From CBDBUR01 sp965209065 (GTDB lineage Bacteria > Pseudomonadota > Alphaproteobacteria > JAPOUT01 > G958296285), in contig OZ242373.1 in the NCBI GenBank assembly GCA_965209065.1, forward strand, positions 248,001 to 312,000: a stretch of DNA of 64,000 bases, in the 5' to 3' direction. The notes beneath the pieces were generated by a model. The model had not been told where the DNA came from. It did not search any database and worked only from the letters and a program-made list of their open reading frames with translations. The translations under genes were made by a program, and so were the position numbers. Position 1 is the stretch's first letter. Every line of letters starts with the position of its first letter. Shown here one piece after another: positions 33,802 through 43,516 of the stretch.

Positions 33802-35909
33802 TGCCAAAGCTCACCATCAACGGCAAAGAGATAGATGTTGCTGAAGACATCACTTTACTTCAGGCGTGCGAGGAGGCGGGCAACGAAATCCCGCGCTTCT
33901 GTTATCACGAGAGGCTTTCTATCGCCGGTAATTGCCGTATGTGTCTAGTGGAGGCGGAGCGGTCTCCAAAGCTGTTAGCGAGTTGCGCTACACCGGTGAG
34001 AGACGGAATGGTTGTTTTCACCGATAGCCCTAGAGTGCACGAGGCGCGCAAAGGCGTTATGGAGTTCCTGCTTGCCAACCATCCGCTCGATTGCCCCATC
34101 TGCGACCAAGGCGGCGAGTGCGACCTCCAAGACCAAGCGATGGCTTACGGCTTCGACCGCGGACGCTTTGAGGAAGATAAACGCGCGGTAGAAGATAAAA
34201 ACATGGGACCGCTGATTGAAACTGAGATGACACGATGCATTCACTGCACGCGTTGCGTGCGGTTCGCGACAGAGGTTGCCGGCGTGCCAGAGCTAGGCGC
34301 TTTTGGTCGCGGTGAGGATATGGAGATTATGCCCTATGTAGAGAAAACCGTCTGCTCGGAGCTTTCGGGTAATATGATTGACTTATGTCCGGTGGGTGCT
34401 TTAACGTCTAAGCCTTACGCTTTCACCGCGCGCGTATGGGAATTGCGCCGCACGCCCAGCATTGATGTGATGGACGGCGTCGGCTCTGCCATTCGGGTGG
34501 ATAGCCGCGGGCGCGAGGTGATGAGAATTCTCCCCATTCTTAACGAGGCTGTGAATGAGGAGTGGATTTCTGATAAAGCGCGTTTTGTTTATGACGGACT
34601 TAAGAAGCAACGCATTGACCGACCTTATATTCGGCGCGGCGGTAAGCTCGAGGCGGTTAGCTGGGAGGAAGTCTTAAAAGAGCTGGCGCAAAAACTGCGC
34701 GCGACAAAACCAGAAAAAATTGGCGCGATTGTCGGCGAGCTTGCTTGCGTTGAATCGATGAAGGCACTCAAGGATTTAATGACGGCACTCCAAAGTCCAA
34801 ATTTAGATTGCCGTTCCAACGCTAATTGGCAGCCGCCGCGTGAGCGTGGGGGCTATTTGTTTAACACTAAAATTGCTAACATTAGCAAAGCCGATGCCAT
34901 GCTGCTTATCGGCACAAACCCGCGCGCCGAGGCGAGCATCATCAATGCTTTTATTTTTATGCGGTGGAACAAGCACAATATTCCCGTAGGCTTGTTAGGC
35001 GTTGAATCGAAGCAGCCTTATGCCTATGAGTTTTTAGGCAATAATCCTGCCGCGCTGGCTTCGCTCGGCGACTTTGAGAAAAAACTGGAAGCGGCTGAAA
35101 ACCCAATGATTATTTTGGGCGAGGGCGCGTTGCAACATAAATCAGCGAATGGGATTTATCAAAACGCACTTGCTTTGGCGCATAAAATAGGCGCGGTTAA
35201 AGAAAACTGGAACGGCTTTAACATTCTACACAGCACGGCGGCGCGTGTGGGTGCTTTAGATTTAGGCTTTCTACCTCAAGCGGGTGGCAAAAATGTTGAC
35301 CAGATGCTCAATGGCGATTGTGAGCTGCTCTATTTACTCAATACAGATGAGCTGGATTTAAGCAAAGTCGGGAACTGCTCTATTGTGTATCAAGGCTCGC
35401 ATGGCGATAAAAGCGCAGAGCTTGCCGATATTATTTTACCGAGCAGTGCTTGGACGGAGAAAAATTCCCTTTGGGTCAATACAGAAGGCAGGGTTCAAGA
35501 GGCGCGCCGTGCTATTTTTCCGCCGGGCGATGCCTATCCCGACTGGGCGATTGCGCGCGCGCTCATGGCGGCTCTCGATATTGATGTCCCTTATGACGAC
35601 CTCGATGGTTTGCGCGCGACAATTATGAAAGACTACCCTCACTTCGCGCATGTTGGCGAAGTGGCAGAAAACAACCCGATGCCTAATCCTCAAGGGGGTG
35701 GTGGTGGCGCGCTGGATAAAACGCCTTTTACCGAAACGATAAAGGATTTTTATCTAACCAATTCTATTGCGCGCGCGAGTAAAATAATGGCAGAGTGTTC
35801 TCGTGTGAATAGCCCGCAAAACACCAAGCGCGCTTCTTCCGCGAAAGAACGGCAAGCCGCCGAGCGGCAAGTCGCTGAGCGGCAAGCCGCAGGAAAGGAA
35901 GTAAGCTAA
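33801..35909 (+). CDS. nuoG: NADH-quinone oxidoreductase subunit G
   Basis: The protein has about 702 residues; the ATG at 33801 overlaps the nuoF stop (TGATG). N-terminal clusters: [2Fe-2S] in IPRFCYHERLSIAGNCRMCL, the His/Cys cluster in HPLDCPICDQGGECDLQDQ, and [4Fe-4S] in MTRCIHCTRCVRFATE. A molybdopterin-oxidoreductase-like domain follows, without cofactor. The C-terminus ends in a degenerate repeat, QAAERQVAERQAA, encoded by three 15-bp repeats at 35850-35893; this is not part of the family fold. Confidence 0.97.
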   Translation: MPKLTINGKEIDVAEDITLLQACEEAGNEIPRFCYHERLSIAGNCRMCLVEAERSPKLLASCATPVRDGMVVFTDSPRVHEARKGVMEFLLANHPLDCPICDQGGECDLQDQAMAYGFDRGRFEEDKRAVEDKNMGPLIETEMTRCIHCTRCVRFATEVAGVPELGAFGRGEDMEIMPYVEKTVCSELSGNMIDLCPVGALTSKPYAFTARVWELRRTPSIDVMDGVGSAIRVDSRGREVMRILPILNEAVNEEWISDKARFVYDGLKKQRIDRPYIRRGGKLEAVSWEEVLKELAQKLRATKPEKIGAIVGELACVESMKALKDLMTALQSPNLDCRSNANWQPPRERGGYLFNTKIANISKADAMLLIGTNPRAEASIINAFIFMRWNKHNIPVGLLGVESKQPYAYEFLGNNPAALASLGDFEKKLEAAENPMIILGEGALQHKSANGIYQNALALAHKIGAVKENWNGFNILHSTAARVGALDLGFLPQAGGKNVDQMLNGDCELLYLLNTDELDLSKVGNCSIVYQGSHGDKSAELADIILPSSAWTEKNSLWVNTEGRVQEARRAIFPPGDAYPDWAIARALMAALDIDVPYDDLDGLRATIMKDYPHFAHVGEVAENNPMPNPQGGGGGALDKTPFTETIKDFYLTNSIARASKIMAECSRVNSPQNTKRASSAKERQAAERQVAERQAAGKEVS

Positions 35910-35911
35910 GG

Positions 35912-37000
35912 ATGGAAAACAAGGAGCTCATAAAGCTATGGGAGCAAACGCAAGCGCTGTGGCAAGACTGGACCAAAGATATAGATGTGTCGGGTATGAT
36001 AACCAATCCTCAGCTCTTGTCTTTTTTGACAATCGTGTTCCACGCTCTGCTGGTGATGGTCGGGCTACTGATATTTTTAGCCTTTGCGCTTTATATGGAT
36101 AGAAAGGTGTGGGCTGCAGTGCAGATGAGGCGCGGACCCAATGTGGTGGGTGTTTTTGGTTTGCTCCAGTCGTTTGCAGATTTTCTCAAGTTTGTGCTGA
36201 AAGAGCCGCTCATTCCCGATGGTGCTAATCGCGGTATTTTCTTGATGGCGCCTCTTGTTGTTTTTCTGCTCGCGATGAGCTCGTGGGCGATTATTCCTTT
36301 CGCGAGCAATCTGGTGTTTGCCGAAATAGACGCCGGCATTTTATATTTTCTGGCGATTTCCTCTTTAAGCGTTTATGGCATTATTATGGGGGGATGGGCA
36401 TCTAACTCTAAGTATGCTTTTCTAGGCGCGATGCGTTCTGCCGCGCAGATGATTTCTTACGAGGTGTCTATCGGTTTTATTGTGATAACGGTTTTGCTTG
36501 CGGCGGGTAGTTTGAATTTGGTTGAAATTGTGCGCGCGCAAGAGAACCTTTGGTTTGTTATCCCCTTGTTTCCTGTTTTTGTGTTGTTTTTCATCTGCGC
36601 CCTCGCCGAGACCAACCGCCCGCCGTTTGATTTGCCCGAAGCCGAATCCGAAATTGTCGCGGGCTATATGGTAGAGTATTCCTCGTCCCCCTATCTCTTG
36701 TTTATGATAGGCGAGCTGGCAGCGGTCATTTTGATGTGCGCGATGGCAACCGTCCTGTTTTTAGGCGGCTGGCTACCAATATGGGATATCCCCGCGCTCG
36801 AATGGATACCCGATTTCGGTTGGTTCTTTATAAAAACCTTGACGATGTTCTTTTTGTTCGCGATGGTTAAAGCTATTGTGCCGCGCTATCGCTACGACCA
36901 GCTGATGAGGCTAGGGTGGAAAATTTTCTTACCCTTGTCGTTGGTTTTTCTAGTTGCCACCGCAAGCGTTTTGCTATTCATAAAGGAGGGCGTGCTATGA
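35912..37000 (+). CDS. nuoH: NADH-quinone oxidoreductase subunit H
   Basis: The 362-residue membrane protein has about eight hydrophobic segments. Conserved loops are YMDRKVWAAVQMRRGPNVVG, ADFLKFVLKEPLIPDGA, CALAETNRPPFDLPEAESE and YSSSPYLLFMIGE. It forms the quinone-entry region at the arm junction. Its stop overlaps the nuoI start by 4 bp. Confidence 0.98.
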   Translation: MENKELIKLWEQTQALWQDWTKDIDVSGMITNPQLLSFLTIVFHALLVMVGLLIFLAFALYMDRKVWAAVQMRRGPNVVGVFGLLQSFADFLKFVLKEPLIPDGANRGIFLMAPLVVFLLAMSSWAIIPFASNLVFAEIDAGILYFLAISSLSVYGIIMGGWASNSKYAFLGAMRSAAQMISYEVSIGFIVITVLLAAGSLNLVEIVRAQENLWFVIPLFPVFVLFFICALAETNRPPFDLPEAESEIVAGYMVEYSSSPYLLFMIGELAAVILMCAMATVLFLGGWLPIWDIPALEWIPDFGWFFIKTLTMFFLFAMVKAIVPRYRYDQLMRLGWKIFLPLSLVFLVATASVLLFIKEGVL

Positions 37001-37500
37001 GAATGATGTTAAAAAAAATATGGTTGATTCTTAGAAGTTTTTTACTGCTAGACTTTTTGGCGGGCTTTTTGTTGGGCTTCAAGTATTTCTTTTCGCCTAA
37101 GGTGACGGTGAATTATCCGTTCCAAAAGGGTGAGCTATCGCCGCGCTTTCGTGGCGAGCATGCTTTGCGCCGCTACCCCAACGGAGAGGAACGCTGCATC
37201 GCGTGTAAATTATGCGAGGCGGTTTGCCCCGCGCAGGCGATAACGATAGAGGCTTCGCCGGCGGCGGCGGACGGCACAAGGCGCGCCTTGCGCTATGATA
37301 TTGATATGGTCAAGTGTATCTACTGCGGCTTGTGTCAGGAGGCTTGCCCGGTCGATGCCATTGTCGAGGGTCCTAACTTTGAGTTTTCAACGCAAACAAG
37401 AGAAGAGCTTTTATATGACAAAGAGCGTCTGCTCGCCAATGGCGATAGGTGGGAGACATCTATCGCCAGCAATTTGCGCAAGGACGCGCCTTACAGGTAG
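36997..37500 (+). CDS. nuoI: NADH-quinone oxidoreductase subunit I
   Basis: I choose the ATG at 36997 (167 residues), which has GGAGGG six bases upstream and overlaps the nuoH stop. The open frame upstream lies inside nuoH. Two [4Fe-4S] motifs are CIACKLCEAVCPAQAI and CIYCGLCQEACPVDAI (clusters N6a and N6b). The N-terminus has a hydrophobic amphipathic start, as usual for NuoI. Confidence 0.97.
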   Translation: MRMMLKKIWLILRSFLLLDFLAGFLLGFKYFFSPKVTVNYPFQKGELSPRFRGEHALRRYPNGEERCIACKLCEAVCPAQAITIEASPAAADGTRRALRYDIDMVKCIYCGLCQEACPVDAIVEGPNFEFSTQTREELLYDKERLLANGDRWETSIASNLRKDAPYR

Positions 37501-37502
37501 CT

Positions 37503-38159
37503 ATGGCAAACGAACTCACCGCTTTTGCTTTTTATCTTTTGTCGGGAACGATAGTGCTCTCGGCGCTTGGCGTTATTTTGGCGCGCAATCCTGTGCATTC
37601 GGTTTTGCTATTGATTTTGGCTTTTTTCAACGGCGCGGGGCTGTTTATTTTGATGGGCGCGGAGTTTCTCGCGATGATTTTGATTATCGTTTATGTCGGC
37701 GCGGTTGCGGTGCTTTTTCTTTTTGTGGTGATGATGTTGGATATTGATATTGTTTCTGTGCGGCGGGGATTTCTCAATTACTTGCCTTTGGGGTTAATTT
37801 TAGGGGCTATTTTATTTATGGAAATTGTCGCTGTGTTAGTCTCGCAAGCGGCGGGCAAAACGGACGCCGCGCTCATTCAGCCTAAAATGGTGCAAGCTGT
37901 AGATATTGGGCTTTTGCTTTATACGCGTTATGTGCATTTCTTTCAGTTGGCGGCACTGATTTTACTTGTTGCGATGGTCGGGGCGATTGTTCTAACCTTG
38001 CGTCATCGCACGAATATCAAGCGTCAATCGCCTGCGGCGCAATCGGCGCGGGAGAATCAAATCCAAATCGTCAAACTTAAGCCCGGTGAAGGGTTAGGGC
38101 AGGGATTAGGTGAAGGGCTAGGGCAGGGATTAGGCGAAAGCTTAAAGGAGAGAGAATAA
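37503..38159 (+). CDS. nuoJ: NADH-quinone oxidoreductase subunit J
   Basis: From the ATG at 37503 the protein has 218 residues. It has five hydrophobic segments and the family pattern NPVHSVLLLILAFFNGAGLF and EFLAMILIIVYVGAVAVLFL. The C-terminal tail is unusual: GEGLGQGL repeated (24-bp units at 38085 and 38109, with a partial third). Such a Gly-rich tail is not usual in NuoJ. The stop overlaps the nuoK ATG (TAATG). Confidence 0.96.
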   Translation: MANELTAFAFYLLSGTIVLSALGVILARNPVHSVLLLILAFFNGAGLFILMGAEFLAMILIIVYVGAVAVLFLFVVMMLDIDIVSVRRGFLNYLPLGLILGAILFMEIVAVLVSQAAGKTDAALIQPKMVQAVDIGLLLYTRYVHFFQLAALILLVAMVGAIVLTLRHRTNIKRQSPAAQSARENQIQIVKLKPGEGLGQGLGEGLGQGLGESLKERE

Positions 38160-38467
38160 TGATAGTAGGTTTATTCCATTATATCGTGGTGAGTGCCATT
38201 TTGTTTGTGATTGGTTTCTTGGGGATTTTTCTTAACCGCAAGAACGTTATCACCTTGCTAATGTGTATTGAGCTCATTTTGCTTGCCGGTAACATTAACT
38301 TGGTTGCTTTCTCTGCCTATAGCGCGGATCCTCTGGGGCAGATTTTTGCTTTATTTGTTTTAACGGTCGCTGCCGCCGAGACGGCTATCGGCTTAGCCAT
38401 TCTAGTGGCTTATTTTCAACGCACAGGCTCTATTGCTGTGGAAGACATTAGTTTAATGAGGGGATAG
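38159..38467 (+). CDS. nuoK: NADH-quinone oxidoreductase subunit K
   Basis: The 102-residue protein has three membrane segments. It contains LNRKNVITLLMCIELILLAGN with the conserved Glu, and TVAAAETAIGLAILVAYF with a second conserved Glu; both are in the proton path of the family. Confidence 0.98.
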   Translation: MIVGLFHYIVVSAILFVIGFLGIFLNRKNVITLLMCIELILLAGNINLVAFSAYSADPLGQIFALFVLTVAAAETAIGLAILVAYFQRTGSIAVEDISLMRG

Positions 38468-38474
38468 TCGGTTC

Positions 38475-40562
38475 GTGGAAACTTTAATGATGATAGCGGC
38501 AGTTGTGCTCGTTTTGTCGCCACTTGTGGGGGCGGCTTTAGCCATGCCACTAGGCTTACGCGTCAGCGCGCGCTATGGCGAGCTTGCGTCTGTTTTCTCA
38601 GTTAGCCTTTCGGGCGTGCTGGCGATTTTTATGCTGCTCGCTTTCATCTGGACGGGTATCAGCTTTAGCCTGCCGCTTCTCACGTGGATTGAAACCGAAA
38701 CCTTCGCGTTCAACTGGGCGATTAGAGTCGATAGTTTAAGCGTGATAATGTTTTTTGTTGTGAGTGTCGTGTCGGCGCTTGTTCATATTTATTCTTTAGG
38801 CTATATGAGCCATGACCCATCGCGCCCACGGTTTTTCGCCTATTTGAGTCTTTTCACTTTTATGATGCTGGCTTTGGTTTCGGCTGATAATTTTCTTCAG
38901 CTATTCTTCGGCTGGGAGGGAGTGGGGCTGGCGTCCTATTTACTCATCGGCTTCTGGCACGAGAAGCCCGCGCCGAACGCCGCCGCGATGAAGGCTTTTA
39001 TCGTCAATCGCGTGGGTGATGCCGCTTTTATTTTGGGAATGGGGCTTTTGTTTTATGTGGTCGGAAGTTTGGACTATGACGCCGTGTTCGCTTCGGGCGC
39101 GAAGCTGGCGGCAACGCAAATTGCTCTGCCTTTTGGCTTTAGCATTGATGCGGCGAATTTAACGGGGTTCTTTTTGCTTTTTGGCGCGATGGGGAAGTCG
39201 GCGCAGTTTCTGCTTCACACCTGGTTGCCTGACGCGATGGAAGGTCCCACGCCGGTGTCCGCGCTTATCCACGCGGCGACGATGGTGACGGCGGGCGTGT
39301 TTATGATAGCGCGCGTTTCGCCGATTTATGAGGTGGCGCAAACGGCTTTGCTTGCTGTGGCGCTGGTTGGCGGCGTGACCGCGCTTTTCGCCGCGACAAT
39401 TGGTCTCGTCCAGACCGATATTAAGCGCGTGATAGCCTATTCGACTTGCTCGCAGTTGGGCTATATGTTTGCCGCTTTGGGGCTGGGCGCTTACGCGGTC
39501 GCGATTTTCCATTTGGCGACCCACGCTTTTTTCAAGGCTCTGCTATTTTTGGGCGCGGGCTCGGTCATTCACTCGCTAGAGGACGAGCAGGATATGAATA
39601 ATATGGGCGGGCTCAATAATCATAAAATGCCGCTCACGTGGGCGACGATGCTTATTGGCACGCTAGGCTTAACCGGCTTTCCCCTAACCGCTGGATATTT
39701 TTCTAAAGACGCCATCATTGAAGCCGCTTATGAAAGCGGCTCTTTGGTTGCCGTGCCGGTTTTTTGGTTGCTGCTCATTTCGGCTGCCCTGACTTCATTT
39801 TACGCGTGGCGGTTGTTTTTTCTTACCTTTCACTCGGCGGAAAACAGCCGCACGGCAACAGGCGTTCATTCGGCACACGAAAGCGCACCGATAATGACCG
39901 TGCCTTTGGTCTTGCTCGCATTGGGTGCTTTAATCGCTGGCGGTGTTTTCTATCATATATTGGTCGGCGCGGGTAATGTTGCTTTTTGGCAGAACGCCAT
40001 TCCTCAAGGAGCGGGCGGCAACATCTTGGAAACACTTCACCACGCGCCTTTTTATATTGTGCTATCTCCCTTGTTTGCGGCTTTGATTGGTTTTGCTGTC
40101 GCGGTGCTATTTTATTTGGGTAATTCTGATATTCCAAACAGCCTCATTCGGCGTGGTGCTTGGGTCTATCGGTTCTTGTTTCATAAATGGTATTTTGACG
40201 AGCTTTACAATTCGATTTTTACGCGCCCGAGTTTCGCTTTGGGTAGGTTCTTCTGGCACAGGGGAGACGAGCAAGCCATTGACGGACTAGGACCCAATGG
40301 CATTTCGGCGCGTGTCTTAAATGTTGCGGGCGTGACACCTTCTTTGCAAACCGGTTATTTGTATCACTATGCTTTTTTGATGCTCATCGGCTTAACCGCG
40401 ATGGTAAGCTGGCTTGTTTTTAGCAATACCGATTGGGCGAGCGCGCAAGCAGGGTTGATTGCTTTTTATAATCAGAGCGCGGATTTTATTCTTAACTTAC
40501 CGATATGGTTCGCCGGCATTGAGATGCCAAACTTCGGCAAATTATGGGAGGAATGGTTTTAG
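38475..40562 (+). CDS. nuoL: NADH-quinone oxidoreductase subunit L
   Basis: The 695-residue antiporter-like subunit starts at a GTG at 38475. Conserved segments are FFGWEGVGLASYLLIGFWH, LHTWLPDAMEGPTPVSALIH and YSTCSQLGYMFAALGLG, with His- and Lys-bearing helices of the proton channel. A long amphipathic C-terminal region follows, as in NuoL. nuoM begins immediately after its stop. Confidence 0.98.
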   Translation: METLMMIAAVVLVLSPLVGAALAMPLGLRVSARYGELASVFSVSLSGVLAIFMLLAFIWTGISFSLPLLTWIETETFAFNWAIRVDSLSVIMFFVVSVVSALVHIYSLGYMSHDPSRPRFFAYLSLFTFMMLALVSADNFLQLFFGWEGVGLASYLLIGFWHEKPAPNAAAMKAFIVNRVGDAAFILGMGLLFYVVGSLDYDAVFASGAKLAATQIALPFGFSIDAANLTGFFLLFGAMGKSAQFLLHTWLPDAMEGPTPVSALIHAATMVTAGVFMIARVSPIYEVAQTALLAVALVGGVTALFAATIGLVQTDIKRVIAYSTCSQLGYMFAALGLGAYAVAIFHLATHAFFKALLFLGAGSVIHSLEDEQDMNNMGGLNNHKMPLTWATMLIGTLGLTGFPLTAGYFSKDAIIEAAYESGSLVAVPVFWLLLISAALTSFYAWRLFFLTFHSAENSRTATGVHSAHESAPIMTVPLVLLALGALIAGGVFYHILVGAGNVAFWQNAIPQGAGGNILETLHHAPFYIVLSPLFAALIGFAVAVLFYLGNSDIPNSLIRRGAWVYRFLFHKWYFDELYNSIFTRPSFALGRFFWHRGDEQAIDGLGPNGISARVLNVAGVTPSLQTGYLYHYAFLMLIGLTAMVSWLVFSNTDWASAQAGLIAFYNQSADFILNLPIWFAGIEMPNFGKLWEEWF

Positions 40563-42083
40563 ATGGAGAACTTGCCTTTACTATCTTTAATTGTGTTTTT
40601 GCCTGCGCTTGGCGCTTTGTTTTTGCTTACGATACAAGGGAGCCCAGATGTGATTGCGCGCAATGCGCGTTATCTAGCCTTTTGGACTTCGGGCATTGTA
40701 TTTTTGTTGTCTTTGGTTCTATGGGCGACATTTGATAGCACGCAAGATGGGTTTCAATTTGTTGAGGTCTATCCTTGGATTAACGACAGCATTCGGTTTC
40801 AGATTGGGGTTGATGGCATTTCGCTTGCTTTTATTCTGCTCACGACCTTGCTAGTGCCTTTAGCCATTTTAGCAAGCTGGGAATCGATTACCGAGCGCGT
40901 TAAAGAATATATGGCAGCCTTTCTATTTTTAGAAATGCTGATGCTGGGCGTTTTTGCTTCGTTAGATTTGGTTTTGTTTTATTTATTTTTTGAAGGGGGA
41001 TTGATTCCGATGTTTTTAATCATCGGCATTTGGGGTGGAGCAAACCGCGTATATGCCAGCTTCAAGTTTTTTCTTTATACGCTACTCGGCTCTCTCTTGA
41101 TGTTGCTTGCGATTATCGCACTTTACGAGCAAGCATGGACGACCGACATTATCAAGCTGCTCGAATATAAAGTGCCAACGGATTTACAATACTGGTTGTG
41201 GCTTGCTTTTTTTGCTTCCTTCGCGGTGAAGCTGCCGATGTGGCCCTTCCACACGTGGCTGCCCGATGCGCACGTTCAAGCGCCAACTGCCGGCTCTGTT
41301 GTGTTAGCGGGGGTTTTGCTAAAGCTCGGCGGGTATGGCTTCCTGCGCTTTTCCTTGCCGATGTTCCCTGTGGCGAGCGCTGAGTTCGCGCCTTTTGTTT
41401 TCGCGCTGTCGGCTATCGCGATTGTTTATACCTCCCTTGTGGCACTCGCGCAGGATGATATTAAAAAGCTGATTGCCTATTCATCGGTGGCGCACATGGG
41501 GTTTGTCACCATCGGTATTTTCACTGGGCTGGCGATAGGTATTCACGGCGGGGTGTTTCAGATGCTTTCGCATGGCTGGCTTTCGGGCGCGCTGTTTTTG
41601 TGTGTCGGCTTTCTCTATGACCGCATGCGCACACGTGATATTGCTGCTTTTGGCGGTGTGGTGCGCACGATGCCGTTCTTTTCTCTCGCTTTGATGATAT
41701 TTATTTTGGGCAATATCGGGCTTCCGGGCACCAGCGGTTTTGTTGGCGAGATTATGGCGCTGTTGGCGGCTTTTTCTACGGCTATTTGGGTTGCGGCGGT
41801 TGCGGTGCTTGGGGTTATTTTGAGCGCGGCTTACGCGCTGTGGCTTTACGGCAGGGTTATTTTTGGCGAGCAAGCCCACGAGGCAATCGCCAAGATGCCG
41901 CCTTTAACGCTACGCGAAGTGGCTATTTTGCTGCCGCTGATTTTGGCAACAATCGGCTTTGGGCTTTACCCCAACCCGATTTTAAGCTTGACGGATAAGC
42001 CGGTTGCTAAAATTGTTAAAAAATATACAAGTGAGGTGAAGGCGCATCGCGCGCAGTTGAAGCAGGAGGCGGCTAAAAAATGA
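40563..42083 (+). CDS. nuoM: NADH-quinone oxidoreductase subunit M
   Basis: The 506-residue antiporter-like subunit has FFEGGLIPMFLIIGIWGG, PFHTWLPDAHVQAPTAGSV and YSSVAHMGFVTIGIFTG. These match NuoM. The stop overlaps the nuoN ATG. Confidence 0.98.
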   Translation: MENLPLLSLIVFLPALGALFLLTIQGSPDVIARNARYLAFWTSGIVFLLSLVLWATFDSTQDGFQFVEVYPWINDSIRFQIGVDGISLAFILLTTLLVPLAILASWESITERVKEYMAAFLFLEMLMLGVFASLDLVLFYLFFEGGLIPMFLIIGIWGGANRVYASFKFFLYTLLGSLLMLLAIIALYEQAWTTDIIKLLEYKVPTDLQYWLWLAFFASFAVKLPMWPFHTWLPDAHVQAPTAGSVVLAGVLLKLGGYGFLRFSLPMFPVASAEFAPFVFALSAIAIVYTSLVALAQDDIKKLIAYSSVAHMGFVTIGIFTGLAIGIHGGVFQMLSHGWLSGALFLCVGFLYDRMRTRDIAAFGGVVRTMPFFSLALMIFILGNIGLPGTSGFVGEIMALLAAFSTAIWVAAVAVLGVILSAAYALWLYGRVIFGEQAHEAIAKMPPLTLREVAILLPLILATIGFGLYPNPILSLTDKPVAKIVKKYTSEVKAHRAQLKQEAAKK

Positions 42084-43516
42084 CACGCGACTTCATTAAC
42101 CTACAAGATTTTATCGCCCTGAGTCCTGAGATTTTTCTAGCCCTCTCGGCAATGTTGTTGCTTGTGATAGGCGCGTTTGTGCGTCCTGAGCCGCGGCGCG
42201 GTATTTTCTTTGCCTGCGGGATTGCCCTTATTTTAACCATTGTGATTTTATATCTCATTCCGGCAGATAGGCTAGAAGTTTTTTATGGTGCTTTTGTTCA
42301 AGATGGGTTCTCGCGTTTGATGAAAACGCTTGTTTTATTTGGTGCGATAGCGCTTATTTTTGTTGGGCGGGGGTTTTTAAGAATAGAGCCTATCGCGCGA
42401 TTTGAGTTTCCTATCCTTGTTCTTTTCTCCACGCTTGGAATGATGATAATTATTTCCGCGCATGATTTCATTACAATGTATTTAGGGTTGGAGCTACAAA
42501 GCCTTGCGCTTTATGTGCTGACTTCTTTTGACCGCCGCTCGGTGCGCTCTAGCGAGGCGGGGATAAAGTATTTTTTACTTGGGGCTTTGTCGTCGGGCAT
42601 TTTGCTTTATGGCTGCGGGTTAATTTATGGCTTCGCCGGCACGTTAGACTTTACCGTTCTCAAACAGCAGCCGCTCGATTTGGGCGCGGAGCTTGGAATT
42701 ATTTTTGTTCTAGCCGGGCTGGCGTTCAAAATTGGCGCTGTTCCATTTCACATGTGGACGCCCGATGTATATGAAGGCGCACCCGCGCCAGTGGCGATGT
42801 TTTTTGCTTCTACGCCCAAAATCGCCGCGATGGCAGTGCTTGCGCGCATTGTGATAGAGGCGCTACCCGAAGCGGAGTTGATAACGCCGGTTGTGATTGG
42901 GTTGTCGGTGTTATCGATGGCTCTGGGTGCTTTTGCTGCGATTGTTCAGTCGTCTATTCGCCGCCTGATTGCTTATAGCTCTATCGGTCATGCGGGCTAT
43001 ATTTTGATTGGCATCGCTACCGCCTCGAGCGCGGGCATTCAAGCGATGATTGTCTATCTAGCGATTTACATCGTCTCGGTGATAGGGCTTTTCTGCTGCG
43101 TGATGGCGTTGCGCCGTAATGATAGTGCATTAGAGCGCATCTCAGATTTATCAGGGCTGTCGGAGACGAACCCGGTGATGGCTTTTTTCATCTCGGTTAT
43201 TCTTTTTTCTATGGCGGGGATTCCTCCTTTGGCGGGCTTTTTCGCCAAATTTTATATTTTTTCGGCAGCAATTTCTGCAGGGTTTTACGCTTTGGCAATT
43301 TTCGCGGCGGTGATTAGCGTGGTCGCTGCTTATTATTATTTGCGTATTGTCAAAATGATATATTTTGACGAACCTGAAGAGCCACTGGATGTGGAATTTC
43401 CCATTTCGGCGCGGGTGTTTATGGGGGTGTCGGGTCTAATTGTTTTGGGTTTTGTGATTTCGCCTAAGTGGCTTGTGTTGCCGGCGGCTCTTGTTGTTGA
43501 GGGCATGCTCGGGTGA
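42080..43516 (+). CDS. nuoN: NADH-quinone oxidoreductase subunit N
   Basis: The 478-residue antiporter-like subunit has YLGLELQSLALYVLTSFDRR, PFHMWTPDVYEGAPAPVAMF and YSSIGHAGYILIGIATAS. It ends the complex I genes. The final bases GTGA overlap the birA start. Confidence 0.98.
   Translation: MTRDFINLQDFIALSPEIFLALSAMLLLVIGAFVRPEPRRGIFFACGIALILTIVILYLIPADRLEVFYGAFVQDGFSRLMKTLVLFGAIALIFVGRGFLRIEPIARFEFPILVLFSTLGMMIIISAHDFITMYLGLELQSLALYVLTSFDRRSVRSSEAGIKYFLLGALSSGILLYGCGLIYGFAGTLDFTVLKQQPLDLGAELGIIFVLAGLAFKIGAVPFHMWTPDVYEGAPAPVAMFFASTPKIAAMAVLARIVIEALPEAELITPVVIGLSVLSMALGAFAAIVQSSIRRLIAYSSIGHAGYILIGIATASSAGIQAMIVYLAIYIVSVIGLFCCVMALRRNDSALERISDLSGLSETNPVMAFFISVILFSMAGIPPLAGFFAKFYIFSAAISAGFYALAIFAAVISVVAAYYYLRIVKMIYFDEPEEPLDVEFPISARVFMGVSGLIVLGFVISPKWLVLPAALVVEGMLG

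Noticed and set aside
36916..36996. Upstream start for NuoI
   Set aside because: It lies wholly inside nuoH in another frame; the ATG at 36997 has GGAGGG upstream and the standard 4-bp overlap.
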